From assembly GCA_913020685.1 (NCBI GenBank), contig CAJWAY010000020.1, forward strand, positions 1 to 16,267: a stretch of DNA of 16,267 nucleotides. Direction: 5' to 3'. Each line of letters starts with the position of its first letter. The first letter of the stretch is position 1. Under the pieces are notes generated by a model. It had not been told where the DNA came from and made no database searches. It saw only the letters and a list, made by a program, of their open reading frames with translations. The stretch comes from an uncultured Flavobacteriaceae bacterium (lineage in GTDB: Bacteria; Bacteroidota; Bacteroidia; Flavobacteriales; Flavobacteriaceae). Of the stretch, positions 1 through 6,917 are shown one piece after another. Made by a program: the position numbers and the translations under genes.

Positions 1-326
1 AGAATCACTTCCTCTAAAACTTCATCTTCAGGTGTTAATGGGATTACTTTTTTGCCTTGCAAAATTTCTAGAAATGAAATGCTTAAGGGTTGATATCCCA
101 AGAGGCTAAATTTGATTTGTCCTTGGTGTGAAAAGTCATCAAGTACAGCTTTTCCTAGGGTATTGGTAAGTAGGCTATTATTTCTGTTTTCTGAAAAAAT
201 CATTACATTTTCTAGTGGCTCGCCTGTTACAAGGTCTTCAATCCAAATTTCTTGCCCGCAAATACTAGTTAGGAAAGTAAAGTAAGTGGTCAGGAAGAGA
301 AAACAATTCTTAACGAAAGATTTCAT
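1..326 (-). CDS. TonB-dependent receptor, N-terminal fragment (cut by window edge)
   Basis: This open frame has no stop from the ATG at 324-326 down to base 1, so only about 108 N-terminal residues are present. Residues 1-24 look like a signal peptide: a Lys-rich start, a hydrophobic core with many Phe, Leu and Thr, then Cys-Gly-Gln. Next comes a carboxypeptidase-regulatory-like beta domain with the typical pattern 'EDLVTGEPLENVMIFSE', a 'NTLGKAVL' turn and an 'FSLLGYQPLSI' strand. The fragment ends in 'LEEVIL', which resembles a TonB box (compare DEIVV). That order is characteristic of Bacteroidota outer-membrane TonB-dependent receptors; the plug and barrel would lie to the left. The ATG lies inside the 3' end of recO, giving a 17-bp overlap and suggesting translational coupling. 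The substrate cannot be inferred. A regulatory-domain protein without a barrel is possible, but the TonB-box-like end argues against it. Confidence 0.8.
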   Translation of the reverse strand, partial: MKSFVKNCFLFLTTYFTFLTSICGQEIWIEDLVTGEPLENVMIFSENRNNSLLTNTLGKAVLDDFSHQGQIKFSLLGYQPLSISFLEILQGKKVIPLTPEDEVLEEVI

Positions 327-1038
327 GAAGTATGTCTAGTGATTTTATTTTTCCAATACCATGTAAATGTAAATTAAAATAATCTACCAACACGTTCAAT
401 ACCCTAGATCTCAGTGAATTGTGGATCTTTAAATGATTTAAATCCTCAAAATTAGCGCCAAGGATTTTTTTTAATGTCATTACCAAGTCACCTCCAATAA
501 CATATTTAGAGCAAGATGAACTACAAAAACAGCCGCTTTCCAGGTCAAAATATTCCTCTTTTAAATTGGATTGGTTGGGATAAAAGCCGAGATGATGACT
601 GAGATCCGTCATAAACTTTAAGTGGAAAAGGGGAGAAAACACTTTTTGCTCCAAAAAAATAATTTTTTTTTCTATAAAATGATATAGTATTTGATTTGGA
701 GCCCCTTCTTCAGTAATTACTCGACTCATTACCTCAGACAAAAAAAGGGCTACTGTGTTTTTTTTAATGTCTGATGGAATTTCGATCAGAGGAAAACAAA
801 TTCTGGCTTCCTTTATAAAATGAAGCCCGTCTTTATTTTCGTTTTTAATCTTTGTAATGAGGGTAATTATATTAAGGGGTTGAAACAGGGATTTTTTTAG
901 TTGACCTTTTTTGGAAGACAGTATGCTTTTGAGCATAAAAGATTTTAATCCCAGTTCTTTGCAATAACATCTAGCAATTAGGCTGGAATCACCATACTTT
1001 AAAGTACTCAAAACAATTGCATTGGTTTTAATCAACAT
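310..1038 (-). CDS. recO: DNA repair protein RecO
   Basis: RecO is the cytoplasmic mediator that, with RecR, loads RecA onto SSB-coated single-stranded DNA in RecF-pathway gap repair. The 242-residue length is normal for the family. The N-terminus (about residues 1-80) reads as the RecO OB fold, starting 'MLIKTNAIVLSTLKYGDSS' and followed by 'GLKSFMLKS'. A helical region follows, with the usual 'LHHLGFYP'-type segment seen here as 'LSHHLGFYPNQSN' (146-158). A Cys cluster (C170, C172, C176) sits where many RecO proteins carry a zinc site, but only three Cys are close together, so zinc binding is uncertain. The gene begins 13 bp after gdhA and overlaps the downstream receptor start by 17 bp. 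The coding strand holds an A9 run (663-671) and an A8 run (758-765), normal for AT-rich DNA but prone to slippage. Confidence 0.93.
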   Translation of the reverse strand: MLIKTNAIVLSTLKYGDSSLIARCYCKELGLKSFMLKSILSSKKGQLKKSLFQPLNIITLITKIKNENKDGLHFIKEARICFPLIEIPSDIKKNTVALFLSEVMSRVITEEGAPNQILYHFIEKKIIFLEQKVFSPLFHLKFMTDLSHHLGFYPNQSNLKEEYFDLESGCFCSSSCSKYVIGGDLVMTLKKILGANFEDLNHLKIHNSLRSRVLNVLVDYFNLHLHGIGKIKSLDILHEIFR

Positions 1039-1051
1039 GTATTAAGCAGAT

Positions 1052-2392
1052 TTAAACCACCCCTTGAGCAAGCATGGCATCAGCTACTTTTACAAAACCA
1101 GCAATATTGGCTCCTTTTACGTAGTTGACGAAGCTCTCTTCTTTGCCAAAATCCAAACAAGACTGGTGAATTTCGCCCATGATAGATTGTAATTTGGCAT
1201 CTACTTCATTACGGGACCAATTGTATCTTAAAGAATTTTGTGCCATTTCCAATCCTGAGACAGCAACTCCCCCCGCGTTGGAGGCTTTACCAGGAGCATA
1301 CAATATTTTGTGATTGATGAATTGATTTATTGCCCCTGGTGTAGAGGGCATATTGGCCCCCTCACCAACACAAATACATCCATTTTTTATTAATAATGTG
1401 GCATCTTTATCATTTAATTCATTTTGGGTAGCACAGGGTATGGCTACCTCACAAGCTATTTCCCAAGGGGTTTTACTTGCAAAGAATTTCGCCTTGGGAT
1501 ACTTTTCAACATAGGCGCTGATGCGGGCTCTTTTTATATTTTTAAGCTCCATTAAGTGGGCTAATTTTTCTTCATTTATGCCTTCGGAGTCGTAAATATA
1601 TCCTGAAGAATCTGACAAAGTCAAAACTTTTCCCCCCAATTGAATGGTCTTTTCAGCGGCATATTGGGCTACATTTCCACTACCAGAGATCACTACTTTT
1701 TTTCCCTTTATACCTGCCCCATTGTGTTCCATCATTTTTTGAACAAAATAAACCACGCCATAGCCAGTTGCTTCGGGACGGATAAGTGAACCTCCCCAAG
1801 AAATACCCTTTCCAGTCAAAACCCCTGTAAATTCGTTTTTCAACCGCTTGTATTGTCCAAACATATAACCAATTTCTCTACTTCCAACACCGATATCTCC
1901 AGCGGGGATATCCCGATTTGGGCCTATGTGACGAAATAATTCAGTCATAAAACTTTGGCAAAAACGCATTACTTCTGTATCACTTCTATTTTTAGGGTCA
2001 AAATCTGAACCACCTTTCCCCCCCCCCATAGGAAGTGTTGTTAAGCTGTTTTTAAAGATTTGCTCAAAAGCCAAAAACTTTAGGACACTTAAGTTTACAC
2101 TGGGGTGAAAACGCAGACCTCCTTTATAGGGTCCAATCGCAGAATTCATCTCTATTCTGTAACCTCTATTTACCTGAATTTCCTCTTGATCATCTATCCA
2201 AGCAACTCTGAAGGAAACCACTCTCTCTGGTTCTACCATGCGCATCAAAATATTTTGACCGTAGTAAACATTGTTTTTAACTATATGCGGGATAACTGTT
2301 TCGGCAACTTCAGTAACTGCCTGCATAAATTCAGGCTCATTTTGATTTCTTTTGCTAACCTCAGCCAGAAAATCCTTGATTACTTTATCCAT
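1052..2392 (-). CDS. gdhA: NADP-type glutamate dehydrogenase
   Basis: The enzyme reductively aminates 2-oxoglutarate with ammonium to glutamate and is a cytoplasmic hexamer in this family. The 446-residue length matches the ~447-residue bacterial/fungal NADP class. Substrate-site motifs are intact: 'PYKGGLRFHPS' with K90, K114, the catalytic-loop 'PMGGGKGGSDFDP' with K126, and 'DIPAGDIGVG' with D166. The C-terminal Rossmann domain has 'VVISGSGNVA' (about 233-242), followed by 'TLSDSSGYI' in the position of the cofactor-selecting loop, which fits NADP(H). The start at 2392 gives the expected N-terminus. It follows radA after 56 bp, the largest gap in this minus-strand run, so a separate promoter is possible. 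The glycine codons of the catalytic loop are all GGG and form a ten-G run (2018-2027). Confidence 0.96.
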   Translation of the reverse strand: MDKVIKDFLAEVSKRNQNEPEFMQAVTEVAETVIPHIVKNNVYYGQNILMRMVEPERVVSFRVAWIDDQEEIQVNRGYRIEMNSAIGPYKGGLRFHPSVNLSVLKFLAFEQIFKNSLTTLPMGGGKGGSDFDPKNRSDTEVMRFCQSFMTELFRHIGPNRDIPAGDIGVGSREIGYMFGQYKRLKNEFTGVLTGKGISWGGSLIRPEATGYGVVYFVQKMMEHNGAGIKGKKVVISGSGNVAQYAAEKTIQLGGKVLTLSDSSGYIYDSEGINEEKLAHLMELKNIKRARISAYVEKYPKAKFFASKTPWEIACEVAIPCATQNELNDKDATLLIKNGCICVGEGANMPSTPGAINQFINHKILYAPGKASNAGGVAVSGLEMAQNSLRYNWSRNEVDAKLQSIMGEIHQSCLDFGKEESFVNYVKGANIAGFVKVADAMLAQGVV

Positions 2393-2448
2393 GGCATTGA
2401 TTTTTAATCAAATAAATTTACATTTTATAATGGAAAAGGTTTTAAATA

Positions 2449-3807
2449 TTAACAAAAAAGCTTTTTTATTAAAGCCTCAATTTTTGAAACGGCCAATACT
2501 TTAATGTATTTATTTTGTTTTTCAATTTTAGCAAATTTAGAAATAACAATGGTTTCGAATCCCAGTTTTGACGCTTCATGAATGCGTTGTTCTATTTTCG
2601 GTACAGGCCTGATCTCTCCAGATAGTCCCACCTCAGCCGCAAAACAAAAATTTTCTGAAAGATCAATGTCGTGATAACTAGACAATATAGCAGCGATTAC
2701 CGCTAAATCAATGGCTGGATCAGCGACAGTTATGCCACCTGTAATATTGATAAATACGTCTTTGGTACCCAATGCAAAACCTGCCCTTTTTTCCAAAACT
2801 GCCAAAAGCATATTGAGCCTCTTAGTATTATAACCTGAGGTAGTTCTTTGAGGAGTGCCATAGACAGCAGTACTAACTAAGGCTTGGATTTCAATCATTA
2901 AAGGACGAATACCTTCAATGGTTGCAGCAATTGCATGTCCACTCATATTTCCATCTTTTTCCGAAATCAGAAGTTCACTTGGGTTACTAACCGCCCTCAA
3001 ACCTTTTGATTGCATTTCATAAATCCCAATCTCTGAAGTCGGCCCAAAGCGATTTTTTTGGGTTCTTAAGATACGGTAGATATGATTCCGGTCTCCCTCA
3101 AAATGCAAAACTACATCTACCATATGTTCCAATATTTTTGGTCCTGCGATTTGACCATCTTTGGTGATGTGTCCCACTAAAAAAACAGGGACGTGTGTCT
3201 CCTTGGCAAACTTTATAAATTCTAGTGTGCTTTCTTTAATCTGAGACACGCTCCCTGGGCTAGTATCAATGAAATCTGTATGTAAAGTTTGTACAGAATC
3301 AATAATTACTAATTCAGGAGCTAAGATTTCAATTTGTGAGAATATATTTTGAGTTTTTGTTTCGCTAAGTATATAGCATTGATCTGAGTTGATATCCATT
3401 CGGTTAGAACGGATTTTGATTTGACGCTGGCTTTCTTCTCCTGAGACATAAAGGACCTTAAAATTCATGGTCATAGCAATTTGTAATAGCAGTGTTGATT
3501 TGCCAATACCAGGTTCTCCCCCCAAAAGCATGAGTGCTCCAGGAATTATTCCACCACCCAAAACTCGGTTCAATTCAGCATCTGAAGTTTTTATTCTTGA
3601 TTCCGAGGAAAGTTCAATCTGATTTATTTTTTGAGGCTTTGAAATTGTAATGACTTTATTGTTAAGGCTCCAATTTTTTTTATCGGGCTTATTCACAACC
3701 TCTTCTGTAAGCGTATTCCATTTTTTACATGAGTTACACTGGCCTTGCCATTGTGTATGTTGCGAACCACAGCTTTGACAAAAGAAGGAGGTTTTGACTT
3801 TACTCAT
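2449..3807 (-). CDS. radA: DNA repair protein RadA (Sms)
   Basis: RadA is a RecA-like, DnaB-type ATPase that promotes branch migration and processes recombination intermediates. All its parts are visible in 452 residues. There is an N-terminal four-Cys zinc finger (C10, C13, C24, C27 in 'CQSCG' and 'CNSC'), Walker A 'GEPGIGKST' (97-105), Walker B 'LVIIDSVQT' (166-174), and the RadA-specific 'KNRFG' motif (251-255). The C-terminal Lon-protease-like domain contains 'DVFINITGGITVADPAIDLAV' and 'FAAEVGLSGEIRPV'. It starts 24 bp after the UPF0104 membrane-protein gene. With recO two genes downstream, the run holds two recombination functions. Confidence 0.97.
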   Translation of the reverse strand: MSKVKTSFFCQSCGSQHTQWQGQCNSCKKWNTLTEEVVNKPDKKNWSLNNKVITISKPQKINQIELSSESRIKTSDAELNRVLGGGIIPGALMLLGGEPGIGKSTLLLQIAMTMNFKVLYVSGEESQRQIKIRSNRMDINSDQCYILSETKTQNIFSQIEILAPELVIIDSVQTLHTDFIDTSPGSVSQIKESTLEFIKFAKETHVPVFLVGHITKDGQIAGPKILEHMVDVVLHFEGDRNHIYRILRTQKNRFGPTSEIGIYEMQSKGLRAVSNPSELLISEKDGNMSGHAIAATIEGIRPLMIEIQALVSTAVYGTPQRTTSGYNTKRLNMLLAVLEKRAGFALGTKDVFINITGGITVADPAIDLAVIAAILSSYHDIDLSENFCFAAEVGLSGEIRPVPKIEQRIHEASKLGFETIVISKFAKIEKQNKYIKVLAVSKIEALIKKLFC

Positions 3808-3831
3808 AAATACATTAGAAAAAAATGAGCT

Positions 3832-4794
3832 TTATTTTTGGCGATTAACCAAAGGTAAAGCAAAAAATGCTATGGCACCAAAAGTAACTACCATAAGGGT
3901 CTGGCATGTCCAAACAATCCAACCAAAAGCTAAGCTAGATTCTTTGGATACCCCAAAAGCAATCAACACCATTGAAACGGTGTAAGGATAGATTCCCACA
4001 CCGCCATTAGTTGCAGAAATAGAGAATCCTCCAACTACAAAAGCAGCAATCATTGCGTTAATTCCCAAATTAACTGTTTCAGGAATGGAAAATTTAATGA
4101 TCCAAAACATCAATACATACATTGACCAAATAAAAATGGTATGAGCAACAAAAAGGACTTTGTTTTTCATATATTTTATTGAAACCATTCCCTCCAATAA
4201 TCCATTAAAGAATTGTTTTATTATAACTGTAATGGGGTGGGTAGAATATCGAAAAAAAGTTCTTAATACAATGAGTATTATAATTAAAAGGATTAGACTT
4301 AATAAAGCATAAAAAAAGTTCAAATCTTTAAGGTTTAAGTAATCAGCAATCAGATCATATTGCAGTCCCAGTGCAACAAGGAGAAAAGTGAAGAGTATAA
4401 CAAGGTCAACTACTCGCTCCGCTATGATAGTGCCAAATCCTTTTTTGAAAGGGATGCTTTCATAACGATCAATTACTGAAGCTCTTAGTAATTCTCCTGA
4501 CCGGGGAATTCCCAAGTTTGATAAATAACCTATTAATACTGCCAAAATAGAATTCATTGTTTTAGGGTGATAGCCCAAGGGCACCAAAAGGTATTGCCAG
4601 CGAACTGCCCTGGAAATATGACTCAATATTCCAAAAAAAACAGATAAAAATACAAAGCGATAATTTGCATTTTGGATGTATTTAATTATGTTATCTCGGT
4701 CTTCGGCAGTTGTATTTATATATGTTAGGTATATAAAAAATACTCCTAAGGCTAAAGGGATTATTTTTTTTGAAAGTGATAGGACTTTCCTCAA
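3832..4794 (-). CDS. UPF0104 / LPG_synthase_TM-family integral membrane protein
   Basis: This is a polytopic inner-membrane protein of 320 residues with about eight hydrophobic segments (roughly 10-27, 46-62, 80-98, 127-145, 160-179, 212-236, 244-262, 288-315). Family hallmarks include 'RSGELLRA' (99-106), 'AERVVD' (125-130) and 'ATNGGVGIYP' (261-270). These match the membrane half of MprF-type lysyl-phosphatidylglycerol synthases. The soluble aminoacyl-transferase half of MprF is absent, so lipid aminoacylation is not expected; a lipid flippase-like or transport role is the usual guess for such stand-alone proteins and remains inference. The gene starts 4 bp after panD and ends 24 bp before radA, so it is almost certainly cotranscribed with the pantothenate genes. 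Some annotation pipelines call it flippase-like domain protein. Confidence 0.85.
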   Translation of the reverse strand: MRKVLSLSKKIIPLALGVFFIYLTYINTTAEDRDNIIKYIQNANYRFVFLSVFFGILSHISRAVRWQYLLVPLGYHPKTMNSILAVLIGYLSNLGIPRSGELLRASVIDRYESIPFKKGFGTIIAERVVDLVILFTFLLVALGLQYDLIADYLNLKDLNFFYALLSLILLIIILIVLRTFFRYSTHPITVIIKQFFNGLLEGMVSIKYMKNKVLFVAHTIFIWSMYVLMFWIIKFSIPETVNLGINAMIAAFVVGGFSISATNGGVGIYPYTVSMVLIAFGVSKESSLAFGWIVWTCQTLMVVTFGAIAFFALPLVNRQK

Positions 4795-4798
4795 TCTT

Positions 4799-5149
4799 TT
4801 AGTTTAGGCGGTTGGTATTTTCATCTGGAAAAATTACGGTAGGCTTGAATTTTTTTGCCTCTTCAAATTCCATCTGAGCATATCCTATAACAATAATTAT
4901 ATCTCCTTTTTGAGCTTTCCTGGCTGCAGGTCCATTGAGCGTTATCTCTCCACTTCCTCTTTTTCCTTCGATGATATAGGTTTCTAATCGTTCGCCATTA
5001 TTAAGATTTACCACATGGACTTTTTCGCCCACTATAAAATTTGCAGCATCGATCAAGTCCCTATCAATTGAAATACTTCCTACATAACTTAGATCAGCGT
5101 CAGTAACTTTAACCCTGTGGATTTTTGATTTTATTATTTCTATTAACAC
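4799..5149 (-). CDS. panD: Aspartate 1-decarboxylase (pyruvoyl-dependent)
   Basis: PanD decarboxylates L-aspartate to beta-alanine, the amine half of pantothenate. It is made as a proenzyme that cuts itself before a serine, which becomes the pyruvoyl cofactor. Here the cleavage site is 'YVGSIS', with G24-S25 exactly where expected. Other conserved residues are present: K9 in 'KSKIHRV', 'NGERLETY' with R54 and Y58, and the 'SGEITLNGPAARKAQKGD' segment near 66-83. The 116-residue length is typical. The gene starts 17 bp after panC and stops 4 bp before the UPF0104 gene. Its product, beta-alanine, is the substrate of the neighbouring PanC, so the pair supplies the last step of pantothenate synthesis. 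Confidence 0.97.
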   Translation of the reverse strand: MLIEIIKSKIHRVKVTDADLSYVGSISIDRDLIDAANFIVGEKVHVVNLNNGERLETYIIEGKRGSGEITLNGPAARKAQKGDIIIVIGYAQMEFEEAKKFKPTVIFPDENTNRLN

Positions 5150-5166
5150 GTAATAAATTTAGTAAT

Positions 5167-6006
5167 TTATGGTATATCCAAATTATCTATCAACCTAATT
5201 TTTCCCAATGTTGCTGCGACAAAGCTCCGACCTTTATCAATTGGCTGTCCTAAATCAAACTCTTTTAGTGTTTTTGGGTTTGCTACAATAAAATAATCTA
5301 AAGCTATTCCCTCATTTTTCTCAAAAAAATTAGAAATCAGAGTTTTGAGTGAACTGTAGGGGATTTTTTTGGCATTGGACTTTGCTAATTGCAAGCATTC
5401 AAATAATAATGAGGCCAGTTTTCTCTGATCACTTGTTAAAAAGCTATTTCTGGAACTCATAGCAAGGCCATCATTTTCTCTTATAATTGGACATCCTATT
5501 ATTTTAGTTTTTAGCTTAAGAGTTCGGCTGATGTGATCTATGATTAAAAGCTGTTGAAAATCCTTTTCACCAAAATAGGCGAAGTCTGGAGCGAAGGTTT
5601 TAAAAAAATGGAATACTACTGTGGTTACACCTTGAAAGTGTCCTGGCCTTTTTTTTCCCTCCATTACGCGATCTAAACCTGCCAGTTCAAATGGTTTTGA
5701 TTTTGTAATATTGCCGAACACATCATCAACTTTGGGAATGTAAACTATGATTTTTTCACTGACTTTCCTTAATTCTATTAGATCTTTATTAATGTTAATA
5801 GGGTAGTTTTCAAGGTCATTTTTATTATCAAATTGAGTAGGATTGACAAAAATACTCACTAAAACGGATTTATTTTCTTTCAAAGCTCTTTTAATCAAAG
5901 ATAAATGTCCAAGATGAAGAGCGCCCATAGTAGGAACCATACCTAGTGGCCGAGTTTTTTTTGATAAATATTTAACCAAGAGTTGAGAAGTTTTGAAAAC
6001 CTTCAT
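5167..6006 (-). CDS. panC: Pantothenate synthetase (pantoate--beta-alanine ligase)
   Basis: PanC joins pantoate and beta-alanine with ATP, via a pantoyl-adenylate, to make pantothenate in the cytoplasm. The 279-residue protein shows the nucleotidyltransferase signature 'PTMGALHLGH' with H31 and H34, the pantoate-site 'FVNPTQF' (53-59), 'EGKKRPGHFQGV' (116-127), 'FGEKDFQQ' (145-152) and the KMSKS-like 'MSSRN' (183-187). It is the first gene of the leftward run: panD follows after 17 bp. Upstream, 101 bp separate it from the divergent GT5-like gene. I see no panB in the window. A T8 run at 5649-5656 (A8 in the coding strand) lies within the 'GKKR' codons and does not disturb the frame. Confidence 0.97.
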   Translation of the reverse strand: MKVFKTSQLLVKYLSKKTRPLGMVPTMGALHLGHLSLIKRALKENKSVLVSIFVNPTQFDNKNDLENYPININKDLIELRKVSEKIIVYIPKVDDVFGNITKSKPFELAGLDRVMEGKKRPGHFQGVTTVVFHFFKTFAPDFAYFGEKDFQQLLIIDHISRTLKLKTKIIGCPIIRENDGLAMSSRNSFLTSDQRKLASLLFECLQLAKSNAKKIPYSSLKTLISNFFEKNEGIALDYFIVANPKTLKEFDLGQPIDKGRSFVAATLGKIRLIDNLDIP

Positions 6007-6025
6007 TTTGAAAAATTAACGTCCG

Positions 6026-6033
6026 TAAATATA
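6026..6033 (-). promoter_or_regulatory. Candidate -7 element for panC
   Basis: Read on the minus strand this is TATATTTA, one mismatch from the Bacteroidota -7 consensus TAnnTTTG. It lies 19 bases upstream of the panC ATG, which would give a very short leader. I see no good -33 TTG at the usual distance, so this is a weak call. Confidence 0.3.
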
Positions 6034-6063
6034 AAGAATTCAGCATATTCCGTTTAAATTTCG

Positions 6064-6071
6064 TAATTTCG
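6064..6071 (+). promoter_or_regulatory. Candidate -7 element for the GT5-like/DUF4270 pair
   Basis: TAATTTCG has one mismatch from the Bacteroidota TAnnTTTG -7 element. It lies 36 bases upstream of the ATG at 6108, within the 101-bp divergent intergenic region, so it would give a leader of roughly 30 bases. No convincing -33 TTG is visible. Confidence 0.3.
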
Positions 6072-6107
6072 CAAAACTTTATACCCTTGATTATCTATTG
6101 AGAGTTT

Positions 6108-6914
6108 ATGAAAGACAAAAAGGTTCTAAATATCTCGTCTGAAGTGGTGCCGTACCTTCCACAGACCAATCAAGCTATCAGTTCATTCAAAATCCCGAAA
6201 AAAATAAATGATCATGGTGGTCAAACTAGAATATTTATGCCAAGATATGGTTTGATTAACGAGAGAAGGCATCAGTTGCATGAAGTAATTCGTCTTTCAG
6301 GAATGAATTTAGTGATCAACGACGTCGATATGCCCTTAATAATCAAGGTTGCATCAATTCCTAAAGAGAGGATGCAAGTCTATTTTATTGACAATGATGA
6401 ATATTTTAAAAGACGGGCTGTATTAAGAGATGAAAATCAAAAACTTTTTGGCGATAATGATGAAAGGATGATTTTCTTCACAAAAGGAGTTATTGAAACA
6501 GTTAAGAAGTTAAATTGGTCTCCTGACATTATTCATTTACATGGTTGGTTTACCAGTTTATTTCCGCTTTATCTCAACAGTTATTATAAAGATGATCCTA
6601 TATTTATAAACAGTAAAATTGTAACTTCTGTTTACGCTCAGGATTTTGATGGGGTACTTTCTGATCAATTCCACAAAAAGGTTGCTTTTGACGGTATATC
6701 TGAGGAACTTATTGAACCCCTAAAAAATCCTAATTTTGAAAATTTAGAACAATTGAGTCTAAATTTTTCTGACGGTTATGTAATGGGTGATTCTGAAACA
6801 CCCAACTATATTGAAGAGTATTCGATGGATAAACAAATCCCTGGACTCAATTATCTTGAATCTCAAGATAAGGATGCCTTAACTAAGTTTTACATAAATC
6901 ATATTTTGAAATAA
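6108..6914 (+). CDS. Stand-alone GT5 N-terminal domain (half glycogen/starch synthase-like protein)
   Basis: The 268 residues resemble only the N-terminal Rossmann half of GT5 glycogen/starch synthases. Visible similarities are 'VLNISSEVVPYLP' (6-18), 'DHGGQTRIFMPRYG' (35-48), 'NDERMIFFTKGVIET' (117-131), and 'PDIIHLHGWFTS' (139-150) in place of the family's HxHDWxT. Two key features are missing. The ADP-glucose loop (KTGGL in GlgA) reads 'QTNQA' at 19-23, and the C-terminal GT1 half (about 200 residues in full-length synthases) is absent. Glycogen synthesis is therefore unlikely; a binding or structural role is possible but unproven. No signal peptide or membrane segment is visible, so it should be cytoplasmic. 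The next gene starts 3 bp later, so cotranscription with the DUF4270 lipoprotein is very likely. Automatic annotation would probably say 'glycogen synthase', which I consider misleading. Confidence 0.8.
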   Translation: MKDKKVLNISSEVVPYLPQTNQAISSFKIPKKINDHGGQTRIFMPRYGLINERRHQLHEVIRLSGMNLVINDVDMPLIIKVASIPKERMQVYFIDNDEYFKRRAVLRDENQKLFGDNDERMIFFTKGVIETVKKLNWSPDIIHLHGWFTSLFPLYLNSYYKDDPIFINSKIVTSVYAQDFDGVLSDQFHKKVAFDGISEELIEPLKNPNFENLEQLSLNFSDGYVMGDSETPNYIEEYSMDKQIPGLNYLESQDKDALTKFYINHILK

Positions 6915-6917
6915 CGA

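Noticed and set aside
663..671. A9 run in recO as a phase-variation tract
   Set aside because: Poly-A/T runs of 7-9 occur in several genes of this AT-rich window (also panC 5649-5656 and recO 758-765), so this one does not stand out.
2105..2407. 100-residue plus-strand open frame across the gdhA start
   Set aside because: It lies opposite conserved gdhA coding sequence and its product has no recognisable pattern.
2397..2411. Inverted repeat TTGATT-TTT-AATCAA just upstream of gdhA, with TTTATTTG (2409-2416, minus strand) as possible -7 element
   Set aside because: Short and AT-rich, so expected by chance here, and the -7 match would leave almost no leader. Worth noting only because the 56-bp gap might hold a gdhA promoter.
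6108..6914. A broken (pseudogenised) glycogen synthase gene
   Set aside because: The frame is clean and ends naturally, the next gene starts 3 bp later, and no remnant of the GT1 half follows. A stand-alone domain protein is more likely than decay.
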